Below, piece after piece: positions 55,114 through 63,993 of a stretch of 64,000 nucleotides of DNA (positions within the stretch are counted from its first letter, which is position 1; each line of letters starts with the position of its first letter). The stretch lies in NCBI GenBank assembly GCA_016719755.1, contig JADJYM010000013.1, positions 2,501-66,500 of the forward strand. The letters are read 5' to 3'. This DNA comes from Novosphingobium sp. GTDB lineage: Bacteria > Pseudomonadota > Alphaproteobacteria > Sphingomonadales > Sphingomonadaceae. The notes beneath the pieces were generated by a model. The model searched no databases. It was given only the letters and a program-made list of their open reading frames with translations, and was not told where the DNA came from. The translations under genes and the position numbers were made by a program.

Positions 55114-56160
55114 CTAGCGCAACCTGGCTCGGGCAAGGGCGGTGCCGTCGACCATCGCCTTGAGCTTGGCCTGGGCCTGCTCGCGGCTGTGATATTTCAT
55201 CCCGCAATCGGGCGCGATCCACAGCCGCTCGGCATCCACATGGCGCAGCACCTGCTCGATCCGGCCCGCCACCACTTCAGGCGTTTCGACCTCTGGCGTG
55301 GAAAGATCGAGCACGCCGTACATGATGGTCTTGCTGGGCAATTCCTCCAGGATCGACGGGTCCAGTCCGGGCTGGGCCGCCTCGATCGAGATCACGTCGA
55401 TCCGCGAGGCATCGAGCTCGGCCAGGAAGTCGTAAGCCTTGGGCTTGGTGCTGCCCGCGCCCTGGTGAACCAGCGCATAGCCAAAGCAGATGTGCAGCGC
55501 GGTGCAGCCGTCCACCCCGTCAAGCGCCCGGTCGATTGCTTCCAGCGCATAGTCCTGGGCCGCGTTGGCGCGCGCCTGAAGATAGGGTTCGTCCAGCTGG
55601 ACCACGTCCACGCCGGCTGCGAAAAGGTCCCGAATCTCCGCGTTTACCGCATCGGCATAGTCCATCGCCATGGCCCGGTCGTCCGGGTAATAGCCGTTCT
55701 CCGCCTGCTGGGTCATGGTGAAAGGGCCGGGCAGGGTCAGCTTGACCGGACGGCTGGAATGGCGCCGCAGAAAGGCCGCGTCCTGTGCCTCGATCGGCCC
55801 GAGGCGGCGGATCGGGCCGGACACCAGCGGCACCGGGTTGGCGTTGCCGGTGCGGTCGATGGCCGTGCCGTGGCGTTCCGGATCGATCCCCGAAAGCGCG
55901 GTGGCAAGGCGGTTGGAATAGCTTTCGCGGCGCATCTCGCCATCGCCGACGATGTCGATGCCCAGTTCCTCCTGATCGCGGATCGCCATCAGCGTCGCGG
56001 CTTCCTGCGCGCCGGCCAGCCAGGGCGCGGGAATGCGCCACAGCGTTTCGGCCCGCACGCGCGGCGGCAGGCTGGCCTTCAGTCGCTCGCGGTCGATCAG
56101 CCAGTCGGGTTGCGGATAGCTTCCGACGATGGTTGTCGGCAAAAGAGGCAGCTGGAGCAA
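55114..56160 (-). CDS. MetE-like zinc methyltransferase (cobalamin-independent methionine synthase C-terminal family)
   Basis: A 348-residue protein corresponding to the catalytic C-terminal barrel of MetE. It begins LLPTTIVGSYPQP, has GDGEMRRESY, LPGPFTMTQ and VQLDEPYL. The zinc ligands of MetE are all present: H and C in ALHICFGY, E in ISIEAAQP and C in APDCGMKY. The N-terminal folate-binding half of MetE is missing, as in stand-alone methyltransferases. The start is TTG at 56160, with AAGGGAAA upstream. It is divergent from an acyl-CoA ligase across an operator-like element, so it may take methyl groups from a catabolic substrate rather than make methionine from methyl-folate. Confidence 0.88.
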   Translation of the reverse strand: MLQLPLLPTTIVGSYPQPDWLIDRERLKASLPPRVRAETLWRIPAPWLAGAQEAATLMAIRDQEELGIDIVGDGEMRRESYSNRLATALSGIDPERHGTAIDRTGNANPVPLVSGPIRRLGPIEAQDAAFLRRHSSRPVKLTLPGPFTMTQQAENGYYPDDRAMAMDYADAVNAEIRDLFAAGVDVVQLDEPYLQARANAAQDYALEAIDRALDGVDGCTALHICFGYALVHQGAGSTKPKAYDFLAELDASRIDVISIEAAQPGLDPSILEELPSKTIMYGVLDLSTPEVETPEVVAGRIEQVLRHVDAERLWIAPDCGMKYHSREQAQAKLKAMVDGTALARARLR

Positions 56161-56198
56161 GTCGGTTTCCCTTGTAGAATGGGGCTGGCCATGGAATT

Positions 56199-56217
56199 GC
56201 TTAGTATCCTATCCAAT
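56199..56217. promoter_or_regulatory. TTAG-N4-CTA operator-like element, MetE-like / ligase promoter region
   Basis: GCTTAGTATCCTATCCAAT lies 29 bases upstream of the ligase start (56247) and 38 upstream of the methyltransferase start. It is enclosed in a wider palindrome, GAATTG (56194-56199) to CAATTC (56214-56219). It matches the 48148 element at 16 of 19 positions. Confidence 0.6.
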
Positions 56218-56246
56218 TCAAGAACAAACTGCCCTGGGAGAGCACA

Positions 56247-57809
56247 ATGATCGATCTGGAAGCCATTTGTACCCTGGCGGACATCCCGGCGGCCCAGGCC
56301 CGCAGGCAGGGCGAGGCGATCGCCATCAAGTTCGGGGACCGCGAGACCAGCTTTGCCGCGCTGGATGCCCAGACCAACCGGGTCGCCAATGCTCTTGCCG
56401 CGCATGGCGTGGGGCCGGGCGAGCGGGTGGCGGCGCTGACCAAGAACCACGATGGCTGGTTCCCGCTGTTCTTCGGCACGGCCCGCGCCCGTGCCTGCTT
56501 CGCGCCGATCAACTGCCGCCTGGCGGCGGGCGAGGTGGAGTTCATCCTGGAGGACGCCGCCCCGCGCGTGCTGTTCGTGGGCGAGGATTTCTTCGCCCTG
56601 GCGCTGGACGCGGTGGCGGGGCTGGCCCATCCGCCGCAGCTGGTCGCGCTCTACGGCGAGCATGACGGCTTTCAGCCGCTGGCCGACTGGCTGGGCGCAG
56701 CGGCGGCAACGCCGCCCGCCGATCCCCCGCAGATGAGCGATCACGTGCTCCAGCTCTACACCAGCGGCACCACCGGGCGGCCCAAGGGCGTGGTGCTGGA
56801 CAACACCAATTACCGCAGCTTCCTGGAAATGGCCTCCGCGGTCGATGGCTTCGCCTATGACGAGGGCGAGACGGTGATGATCGTCATGCCGCTGTTCCAT
56901 GTCGCGGGTACCAATGTCAGCTTTTCCGGGCTGGCGCAGGGCGGGCGGCTGGTGGTGGTCAAGGATTTCACCCCCGCCGATGCGATCCGGATGATCGGGG
57001 CGGAGCGGGTCGCCCACTCGTTCCTTGCCCCCGCGATGATCCAGATGATGCTGCAGGACCCGTCCTCGGCAAGCGGCGACTATTCGCACCTGCGCACCAT
57101 CGCCTATGGCGCCTCGCCGATTGCCGAGGACGTGCTGCGCCGCGCCCGGGCGACCTTCGGCTGCGGCTTCGTGCAGTTCTATGGCATGACGGAATCGACG
57201 GGCGGCGGCACTTACCTGTCCCCCGCCGCGCACGACCTGCCCGGCAAGCTGACCTCTTGCGGCGAACCCTGGCCGGCGACCGAGCTGGCGATCCTCGACG
57301 GGGAGGGCCGGGAACTGGGCGACGGTGAAATCGGCGAGATCGCGATCCGGGGCGGCACGGTGATGCGCGAATACTGGAACCGCCCGGACGCCACGGCGGA
57401 GACGCTGGCGGGAGGCTGGCTGCACACCGGCGATGTCGGTTATCGCGATGCCGACGGGTTCTATTTCGTTCACGACCGGATCAAGGACATGATCGTCTCG
57501 GGCGGGGAGAACGTCTACCCGGCCGAGGTCGAGAGCGCGATCATGGGCTGCCCGGGCGTGGCCGATGTCGCGGTGATCGGCGTGCCCGATGAAAAGTGGG
57601 GCGAGGCGGTGAAGGCGCTGGTGGTTCCCGTTGCTGGCACCGCGCCCGATCCGGCGGCGATCATCGCCTGGGCGCGGGACCGGATTGCCCACTTCAAGGC
57701 GCCCAAGAGCGTGGACTTCATCGCCGTTCTGCCGCGCAATCCATCGGGCAAGGTGCTGCGCCGCGAACTGCGCGCGCCCTATTGGGAAGGCCGCGACCGG
57801 GCAGTCTGA
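56247..57809 (+). CDS. Acyl-CoA synthetase (AMP-forming)
   Basis: A 520-residue adenylate-forming ligase with P-loop YTSGTTGRPKG (171-181), [49 protein letters not shown] and the NPSGK lysine at about 502. It is closest in motif style to the ligases at 3064 and 39206. It is monocistronic, with an operator-like element in front and a terminator hairpin at 57830-57857. Confidence 0.93.
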   Translation: MIDLEAICTLADIPAAQARRQGEAIAIKFGDRETSFAALDAQTNRVANALAAHGVGPGERVAALTKNHDGWFPLFFGTARARACFAPINCRLAAGEVEFILEDAAPRVLFVGEDFFALALDAVAGLAHPPQLVALYGEHDGFQPLADWLGAAAATPPADPPQMSDHVLQLYTSGTTGRPKGVVLDNTNYRSFLEMASAVDGFAYDEGETVMIVMPLFHVAGTNVSFSGLAQGGRLVVVKDFTPADAIRMIGAERVAHSFLAPAMIQMMLQDPSSASGDYSHLRTIAYGASPIAEDVLRRARATFGCGFVQFYGMTESTGGGTYLSPAAHDLPGKLTSCGEPWPATELAILDGEGRELGDGEIGEIAIRGGTVMREYWNRPDATAETLAGGWLHTGDVGYRDADGFYFVHDRIKDMIVSGGENVYPAEVESAIMGCPGVADVAVIGVPDEKWGEAVKALVVPVAGTAPDPAAIIAWARDRIAHFKAPKSVDFIAVLPRNPSGKVLRRELRAPYWEGRDRAV

Positions 57810-57829
57810 CACGGCTGGCAGATGTGCGA

Positions 57830-57857
57830 ATGGCCCGGCGATAGGGCGCCGGGCCAT
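57830..57857. terminator. Strong hairpin between convergent ligase and VOC genes
   Basis: ATGGCCCGGCG (57830-57840) and CGCCGGGCCAT (57847-57857) form a perfect 11-bp stem with a 6-nt loop. There is no T-run, so it would be an atypical terminator, but its place between two convergent genes (stops at 57809 and 57915) supports that role. Confidence 0.5.
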
Positions 57858-57914
57858 CCAGGAGAACGGGCGGGGGGAGTGTGGGGAGTCGGCCCCGCCT
57901 GTTCCCGGTCGCGG

Positions 57915-58502
57915 TTATGCGTGGGCCAGCAGCATCCCTTCGGCCTTGCTGCCATCGGCGCGGCGCGGTTCGTGCGCGACGTCTTCGGGCTTGAAGCCTT
58001 CGGGCGGCAGGGTCCAGCAGGCGAATTCCAGGCAGATGCCGTCCGGATCGAAGAAGTACATCGAGCGGACATAGACATCGTCGGTAACTGTGGGCGAGTT
58101 CTGGGTGGGCGAATTGTCGTGGTTGGAAATTCCCGCCACTTCGATGCCCTTGGCCTTCAGACGCTCGAAATATTCCTCGAACTTGTCGTTCGGCACGGTG
58201 AAGGCGATGTGGTTCATCGAACCATGCGCCGACAGGAAGCTCCCGCGCGAGGGCAGGGCGGTCGGCGCGGCAATCCCGGGCGCGGCCTCGGGCGCATTGG
58301 CGAACCAGAAGAAGGCCAGGCTATTGCCGCCGCCCATGTCGAAGAAGAAGTGCTGGCTCGAACCATCGGGCAGGTCGAGCGTCTTGACCAGCGGCATGCC
58401 AAGCACGTCGCGGTAGAATTCCACGGTCTTCGCCATATCCTTGCAGACGAGCGCCAGATGGTGGACGCCCTGGATTTCGAATTCCCTTTCGGTGGCAGTC
58501 AT
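57915..58502 (-). CDS. VOC family protein (glyoxalase/extradiol dioxygenase fold)
   Basis: A 195-residue vicinal-oxygen-chelate protein: GVHHLALVCKDMAKTVEFYRDVLGMPLVKTLDL, GSMNHIAFTVPNDKFEEYFERLKAKGIEVAG and RSMYFFDPDGICLEF. Metal ligands are probably the His in VHHLAL, the His in NHIAF and the terminal Glu in CLEF, the pattern of ring-cleavage dioxygenases and glyoxalases. The ATG at 58502 is preceded by AAGGAG. It is the last gene of a leftward six-gene unit; a ring-cleavage or glyoxalase role is possible. Confidence 0.88.
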   Translation of the reverse strand: MTATEREFEIQGVHHLALVCKDMAKTVEFYRDVLGMPLVKTLDLPDGSSQHFFFDMGGGNSLAFFWFANAPEAAPGIAAPTALPSRGSFLSAHGSMNHIAFTVPNDKFEEYFERLKAKGIEVAGISNHDNSPTQNSPTVTDDVYVRSMYFFDPDGICLEFACWTLPPEGFKPEDVAHEPRRADGSKAEGMLLAHA

Positions 58503-58534
58503 GGTCAGTCTCCTTCGGGCAGGAACATAAGGTA

Positions 58535-59152
58535 TCAGGCGGAAGCGACGCTGGGGCGGGCCTGCATGGCGGTAAACCAGCGCTGGACATTGGCATTGGC
58601 GGGATCGAGCGGCTGGCCGACGGCGCCGCCGAATTCGAGGAACGCGTAAAGCAGGATGTCGGCCAGGGTGATCCGCTCTCCAGCGATGAAGGGCCGGTCG
58701 CCCAGCAGACCATCGAGCCACTTGATCCCATCCTGGGCCACGGCCTTGAGCCCCGGTGCGGCTTCCGGCAGGCAGCGCATGCGCGGCTCGAACAGCGGCA
58801 GGCCCTCGGCGAAGCGGAAACCGTTGGTCAGCGGTTCGCAGATCTTGAGATCGACCCGGCGGGTCCACATCCGCGTCCGGGCGCGCTCTTCCGCCGTGGT
58901 GCCGACCAGCGGCGGTTCGGGGAAACGCTCATCCAGGTATTCGCAGATCGCGGTGATCTCGGTGAGGAACGAGCCGTCGTCCAGTTCCAGCGCCGGGGTC
59001 TGGCCCGCCGGATTAACCTGGCTGGCATAGGGCTCGCGGCGGTTCTCGCCGCCGCGCAGGTCGATCTCGACCTCGGGCAGGGTGATCCCCTTTTCCGCCA
59101 TGAAAAGTTTCACGACGCGCGGGTTCGGGCCGACGCTGGTGTAGAACTTCAT
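58535..59152 (-). CDS. Glutathione S-transferase family protein
   Basis: A 205-residue GST with a thioredoxin-like N-terminal domain (KFYTSVGPNPRVVKLFMAEKGITLPEVEIDL, NPAGQTPALELDDGSFLTEITAICEYLDE) and a helical C-terminal domain (GERITLADILLYAFLEFG). The glutathione-binding SxxI-type sequence LTEITAI is present. The ATG at 59152 begins at the first strand and follows GAGG. In sphingomonad aromatic pathways GSTs cleave ethers or isomerise ring-cleavage products; the role here is unassigned. Confidence 0.9.
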   Translation of the reverse strand: MKFYTSVGPNPRVVKLFMAEKGITLPEVEIDLRGGENRREPYASQVNPAGQTPALELDDGSFLTEITAICEYLDERFPEPPLVGTTAEERARTRMWTRRVDLKICEPLTNGFRFAEGLPLFEPRMRCLPEAAPGLKAVAQDGIKWLDGLLGDRPFIAGERITLADILLYAFLEFGGAVGQPLDPANANVQRWFTAMQARPSVASA

Positions 59153-59215
59153 CGTAATCCTCTCATCTTCGCAATAGCCGAATCCAACACAACCGTCAAC
59201 CAAATTGACGCCAGA

Positions 59216-59863
59216 CTAGCTCCCGGCGGGTCGCGGCGCGCTGAGGAAGTCGGCGGCGCTGAAGCCTTCGGGGGCAGCCACTTCGACGATCGGGTCCTCG
59301 CGCGCATCATACTCCATCCGCAGCGCGCGGGTGATCACCGCGTGCATGTCGTAAAGGCAGGTGATGTAGGTAAACTCGAAGATCTGCTCATCGTTCCAGA
59401 AGGTGCGCAGCTTGTCGAACACTTGCAGCGGAACGCGGCCATTCTGCGCGCTGAGGCAGTCGGTATAGGCAAGCACGGCGCGTTCCTGCTCGTTGTAGCA
59501 GTCGGCCACGGCCCAATAGGCGATCGAGGCGATCTTTTCCTCGCTCACCCCCAGCCCGCGCAGCGACTTGCAATGCTGCGAAAACACGAACTGGCTGCCC
59601 TTGATCCAGCCGGCGCGGGTCTGGCCCAGTTCGCGCAGCACCGGATCGATCTTGCGCGCCGGGTGGCGATAGACCGCGAAGCCATCGACCGCGTGCTTGA
59701 AGATGTCCGGGGCAAGGGCAAAGACCGTCCACCAGTCGCCCGGGGTGCCGGTCGCGGTGCCCGGTTCGGCCACGGGGTCGCGGTCGCCGAACAGGCGCTT
59801 GTAATAGGCAAGGACGGTTTCGTCGGTGGCTTCGGCTTTGGAAACCTGGCGAAGGACGGGCAT
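59216..59863 (-). CDS. Carboxymuconolactone decarboxylase-like (AhpD fold) protein
   Basis: A 215-residue all-helical protein of the CMD/AhpD superfamily (DPVLRELGQTRAGWIKGSQFVFSQHCKSLRGLGVSEEKIASI, DEQIFEFTYITCLYDMHAVITRALRME). The peroxidase-type CxxC is not present; only one cysteine is seen in SQHCKSLRG, so a thiol-peroxidase role is unlikely. The ATG at 59863 follows GAGGAG and lies 10 bases from the NTF2-like gene upstream on the same strand. Confidence 0.87.
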   Translation of the reverse strand: MPVLRQVSKAEATDETVLAYYKRLFGDRDPVAEPGTATGTPGDWWTVFALAPDIFKHAVDGFAVYRHPARKIDPVLRELGQTRAGWIKGSQFVFSQHCKSLRGLGVSEEKIASIAYWAVADCYNEQERAVLAYTDCLSAQNGRVPLQVFDKLRTFWNDEQIFEFTYITCLYDMHAVITRALRMEYDAREDPIVEVAAPEGFSAADFLSAPRPAGS

Positions 59864-59873
59864 TGGCGGCTCC

Positions 59874-60272
59874 TCAGTTGTTCGCGAATTTGCGGAAAGT
59901 GGCAACGTGGGCGGAATCGAAATATTCGTCCAGCCGGGTGATCAGGCCGTTTTCAACCCGGCAGACGATGGCGCAGGGCAGGCGCACTGCCTCGCCATCG
60001 TGCTTGCGCTTGCCGGTCAGCGTGTGCTGCTGGACAAAGCCGCCGGGGAACACGTTGAGCCGACGGTCGGCATATTCGCGGTCGGAAATGCGCGCGACCA
60101 TGCCGGTCAGCACCTGTGCGGTCTGATCGCGATTGCCGACCAGTTCGTCGGTGTTGTGCCAGATTTCCGCATCCGGAGCGAAACTGGCGTGCATCGCGGC
60201 GATATCGCCCGCCTCGATCGCGTCGAAGAAGCGGGTGGCAAGATCGCGGATCGCCTGTGCTTCGGTGCTCAT
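59874..60272 (-). CDS. NTF2-like (SnoaL-type) protein
   Basis: A 132-residue protein of the nuclear transport factor 2-like fold: IRDLATRFFDAIEAGDIAAMHASFAPDAEIWHNTDE, then NGLITRLDEYFDSAH. Such small cone-shaped proteins act as isomerases, hydratases or binding proteins for ring compounds. The start overlaps the MFS gene stop by 4 bases (ATGA), indicating coupling to transport. Confidence 0.88.
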   Translation of the reverse strand: MSTEAQAIRDLATRFFDAIEAGDIAAMHASFAPDAEIWHNTDELVGNRDQTAQVLTGMVARISDREYADRRLNVFPGGFVQQHTLTGKRKHDGEAVRLPCAIVCRVENGLITRLDEYFDSAHVATFRKFANN

Positions 60273-61555
60273 GCGGCAAGGTCCTTGTCGAGATGGCGGG
60301 TCATGGCGAACTGGGTTGCCGCAGCGGCAAGAGCGAAGGGGATGATCCCCATCAGGCCCCAGCGCAGGCTGTCATCGCCCAGCTGCGGGCGCAGGAAGTC
60401 GCTCAGCATGCCGACGAACAGCGGCCCCAGACCCAGGCCGACGATGTTGTACATCAGCAGCAGGATCGCCGCCGCCGTCGCGCGGGACCGGGGCGGGGTC
60501 AGGTTCTGGACCAGCGCCAGCCCCGGCGCGATGTAAACCGTACAGGCGGTCAGCGGCAGCAGCATCACCGCCAACGAACCCTGCCAGCCCTGCATCAGCA
60601 GGGCGGCGGCCAGTCCCGGGGCGATCAGCAGCGAGGCGATGCCCGGGACATAGCCATAGGCGCGCCGGTCACGCTGCGCGATCCGGCTGACCAGCCAGCC
60701 ACTGCCCAGGATGCCGATGCCGAAGGTCAGGCCGGCCGCCGGGCCGAACCATTGCCCGATCGCTGGCAGCGGCATCCCCTGCGAGCGCATCAGGAAGGCC
60801 GGAACCCAGTTGAGAATGCCATAGCTGACAAACGCCGACAGGCCGTTGCCCAGCAGCACCAGCCGGAGCGAGGGGCTGCGCACGAACAAGGCAAGGGTTT
60901 CGCGCAGCGGCACGGCCTGTTCGCCGTGGCCGCCGCCCACGTCCATCTGCCCGCGCTGCGGTTCCTTGACCGCCCAGACCAGCAGCGGGGCGATCACCAG
61001 CCCGACCGCGCCCATCACCAGGAAGGCGCCGCGCCAGCCGATGTTGGCCGCCGCCCAGGCGCCAAACGCCGCCCCCACGAATACCCCGAACGGGCCGTTG
61101 AGCTGGAAGATCGCGACGGCAAAGGGCCGACGGTGTGGCGGAAACAGGTCCGAGACCAGCGAAAGCGAAGGGGCGGTGCCGCCCGCCTCGCCCGCGCCCA
61201 CGCCAAAGCGGACCAGAGCGAGCTGGGTGAAGGTGGTAACTTTGCCGGTGAGGGCGGTAAACAGGCTCCACACCACGCAAGCCAGCGCGATCAGCCTGAC
61301 CCGGTTCCAGCGATCGGCCAGGATCGCCACCGGCACGCCCATTCCCGCATAGAACAGGGCAAAGGCAAGGCCGGTCAGCAGGCCGAACTGGGTGTCCGAC
61401 AAGTGCATTTCGGCGCGGATCGGTTCGACCAGCACCGACAGCAGCTGGCGGTCGACGAAATTGATCGTGCCAACCACGAACAGCATGGTCAGGGCGACGC
61501 CGCGTTGCAGCGCCAGTCCCTCCACGCCGCGCGGCTGGGCGGCGGTGTCGGTCAT
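60269..61555 (-). CDS. MFS transporter
   Basis: A 428-residue major facilitator with about 12 membrane helices. The N-terminal helix NFVDRQLLSVLVEPIRAEMHLSDTQFGLLTGLAFALFYAGMGVPVAILADRWNRVRLIAL contains motif A (G-x3-LADRWNR). Overall it resembles the spinster-like MFS proteins common beside TonB receptors in sphingomonad catabolic islands. It probably moves the compound imported by the adjacent receptor across the inner membrane. It lies 83 bases downstream of the receptor gene. Confidence 0.92.
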   Translation of the reverse strand: MTDTAAQPRGVEGLALQRGVALTMLFVVGTINFVDRQLLSVLVEPIRAEMHLSDTQFGLLTGLAFALFYAGMGVPVAILADRWNRVRLIALACVVWSLFTALTGKVTTFTQLALVRFGVGAGEAGGTAPSLSLVSDLFPPHRRPFAVAIFQLNGPFGVFVGAAFGAWAAANIGWRGAFLVMGAVGLVIAPLLVWAVKEPQRGQMDVGGGHGEQAVPLRETLALFVRSPSLRLVLLGNGLSAFVSYGILNWVPAFLMRSQGMPLPAIGQWFGPAAGLTFGIGILGSGWLVSRIAQRDRRAYGYVPGIASLLIAPGLAAALLMQGWQGSLAVMLLPLTACTVYIAPGLALVQNLTPPRSRATAAAILLLMYNIVGLGLGPLFVGMLSDFLRPQLGDDSLRWGLMGIIPFALAAAATQFAMTRHLDKDLAA

Positions 61556-61638
61556 GTCCGGGGTGTCCGGCTGGATGGCGCAGGCATCGGCGGGGAGCTG
61601 CTCATCGCAAGATGCTCCCCGCCGCGCCCCTCATGGCC

Positions 61639-63993
61639 TTAGAACTTCGCGCCGACGGTCATCCCGAAGGTCCGGGGCGGGCCGTAGAAGCGCTGGATGA
61701 AGAACTGGGCGGTCGGCGTCAGCGCCGATACCCAGGTCTTGTTGGTCAGGTTCTTGCCCCAGATCATCGCCCGGAAGCGGCCATCGGCGCTTTCCCAGCC
61801 AAGCGAGCCATCGACCAGCGCGAAATTGCCGGTCTTGCCCGCCACATCGTTGAGCACGGTCGAATACCAGGTGCTGCGATAGAGCATCGAGACGCGCGCG
61901 GTGAGATCACCCGCTTCGCCCAGCGGCACGGTGTATTCGCCGCCAACCTGCGCGGTCCACTTGGGCGCGCGCACCAGCTTGAGGTGGGTATAGTCCTCGT
62001 CCACCAGGTAGGTGCCGTTGACCAGCTTGGTGACGCTGCCGCAGGCCGATGTCGGAACCGTCGTCGAGGCCGAGGGGCCGTTCAGATCGGTACAGAAATC
62101 GGTGTATTCGCTGTCGAGGTAACCGATGTTGGCATTGAGCCGCAGGTTGTCAGTCGCCTTGAACGAGGCTTCGAACTCGATCCCCTTGGTGGTCGCCGCG
62201 CCGACGTTCAGCTGGGCGGTTTCCTGGCCCGAAGCGACTGCCGGGTTGGGAATGAACACGCCGAATTCAAGCTCCTTGAACTTGGTCACGAAGCCGGTGA
62301 GGTTGAGGCGCAGCTTGCCATCGAGGAAATCGCCCTTCATGCCGGCCTCGAACAGTTCCGAGGTGTTGTCGGCGGTCGGGCCCGCGGTGACCATGCTGGC
62401 CGAACGGGCGCCATAGCCGCCGCCCTTGTAGCCCTGGCTCCACCCGGCATAGACCATCAGATCGGGGTTGATCTTGTAATCGATCCCGGCCTTGAACGTC
62501 GCGCGGTTGCGCGAATAGCTGTCCTTGAAGGCCTTGCCCGCGCTGAAGTTGGTGTTGGCCAGGTTTTCCATGAATTCCAGCGACTTCACCACGCTGCGCG
62601 TGTTGAAGAACGCGGGCGAAAGCAGGGTGCCGGTGGGATCGCGGAAATAGCTCTTGTCTTCCCACGACTGGCGCACGCCAAGCGTGATGTTAAGCTTGTC
62701 GGTCAGGCCGAAGATGCCTTGCGCGAACAGGGCCTTGGCGGTGTTGTCCTGGGTGACGAAATCCTGGCTGCCGAACTGCAGCGAAGGGGCCAGCAGCACC
62801 GGCAGGGTCGGGAAGGCCTGGCTCATCTCGAAGCTCTGCTTCATGTAGTAGCCGCCCAGCACCAGGTTCACCCGCGACATCATGCCGTCCATTTCCGAGA
62901 AATCGGTGGCAAGCCGCAGTTCCTGGCTGAACTGGCGGTGCGACTGGACGCGGAAGGTCGGGAAGAAGAACTTCTCGGACTGGTCGAAGTCGCTGTCGTT
63001 GAAGTCGTCGGTCTTGATGTAGCCGGTGATCGAGGTGAGGTTCACCGCGCCCATCTTGGCGTTGATCGTGCCGATCAGGCCGTACTGGTCGGTATCGTGG
63101 TTGGCGGGGAAATCGCGGCCGATGGTGAAGGCGCCGTCGTTCGGTTCCTGAAAGCCGAACACGATGGCCAGCAGCTTGGTGCTGTCCGGTGCGGCATCGC
63201 CACCCGGGGCGCTGGAGCGGTCATTCAGCCACCAGCCCTTGATGTTGACCGACAGGCTTTCGCTCGGCGTGAACAGCAGCGTGCCGCGTACCGAGAAGCG
63301 ATCCTGTCCGCCGATGCTCTGGCCATTGACGCGGTTGCGGAAGTAGCCGCCCAGCGATTCCTGCCCCGCGACCACGCGCAGCGCCAGCTGATCGCGGATC
63401 AGCGGCACGTCGACCGCGACGCGGGCGTCCAGGCGGCCGTAATTGCCCGCGGTGGCCATCGCTTCAACGCCGAAGTTGCCCGACGGGTTCTTGGAATAGG
63501 TGGCGATGCCGCCCGCGAGCGAGTTCTTGCCGAACGAAGTGCCCTGCGGACCGCGCAGCACTTCAACGCGCTCCATGTCGAAGGTGTCGAGCATGGTGGC
63601 GACCGGGCGGGTGACATAGACGCCGTCAATCGAAACACCGACCGGGCTTTCCTCGGTCGATTCGATGCCCTGCGCGCCAAGCCCGCGGATGTAGATCGCC
63701 GCCGAGTTGGAGAAGGTCGCAACCGGCTGGATTGAGACGTTGGGCGTGGTCGGGGCAAGGTCGGTCAGGTCGCGCGCGGCGGACTTGAGCAGGGTGCGTT
63801 CGTCAAAGGCGGAAATCGCCTGCGGCACGTCCTGCAGCGTTTCTTCCTTGAAGCGCGCGGTGACGACGATTTCGCCGTCATTTCCGCCGCCGCTCACTTC
63901 GTTGTCCGCCGACTGCGCAAGGGCCGGCTGGGCCACCGTGAGCACCGCGATCGCGGCAACTCCGGATAGCAGGTTGTGATTCAGTGCTTTCAT
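61639..63993 (-). CDS. TonB-dependent receptor
   Basis: A 784-residue outer-membrane receptor. Signal peptide MKALNHNLLSGVAAIAVLTVAQPALAQ; TonB box-like GEIVVTARFKEETLQDVPQAISAFDE; plug motif VEVLRGPQGTSFGKNSLAGGIATYSKNP; barrel ending PRTFGMTVGAKF. The ATG at 63993 begins the signal peptide; a GTG 6 bases earlier is possible, and the ribosome site lies at the window edge. It heads the leftward unit with MFS, NTF2-like, CMD-like, GST and VOC genes. Confidence 0.95.
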   Translation of the reverse strand: MKALNHNLLSGVAAIAVLTVAQPALAQSADNEVSGGGNDGEIVVTARFKEETLQDVPQAISAFDERTLLKSAARDLTDLAPTTPNVSIQPVATFSNSAAIYIRGLGAQGIESTEESPVGVSIDGVYVTRPVATMLDTFDMERVEVLRGPQGTSFGKNSLAGGIATYSKNPSGNFGVEAMATAGNYGRLDARVAVDVPLIRDQLALRVVAGQESLGGYFRNRVNGQSIGGQDRFSVRGTLLFTPSESLSVNIKGWWLNDRSSAPGGDAAPDSTKLLAIVFGFQEPNDGAFTIGRDFPANHDTDQYGLIGTINAKMGAVNLTSITGYIKTDDFNDSDFDQSEKFFFPTFRVQSHRQFSQELRLATDFSEMDGMMSRVNLVLGGYYMKQSFEMSQAFPTLPVLLAPSLQFGSQDFVTQDNTAKALFAQGIFGLTDKLNITLGVRQSWEDKSYFRDPTGTLLSPAFFNTRSVVKSLEFMENLANTNFSAGKAFKDSYSRNRATFKAGIDYKINPDLMVYAGWSQGYKGGGYGARSASMVTAGPTADNTSELFEAGMKGDFLDGKLRLNLTGFVTKFKELEFGVFIPNPAVASGQETAQLNVGAATTKGIEFEASFKATDNLRLNANIGYLDSEYTDFCTDLNGPSASTTVPTSACGSVTKLVNGTYLVDEDYTHLKLVRAPKWTAQVGGEYTVPLGEAGDLTARVSMLYRSTWYSTVLNDVAGKTGNFALVDGSLGWESADGRFRAMIWGKNLTNKTWVSALTPTAQFFIQRFYGPPRTFGMTVGAKF

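Noticed and set aside
61612-63735. A 707-residue plus-strand frame antisense to the last TonB receptor
   Set aside because: Shadow of the receptor gene; no motifs and no ribosome site.
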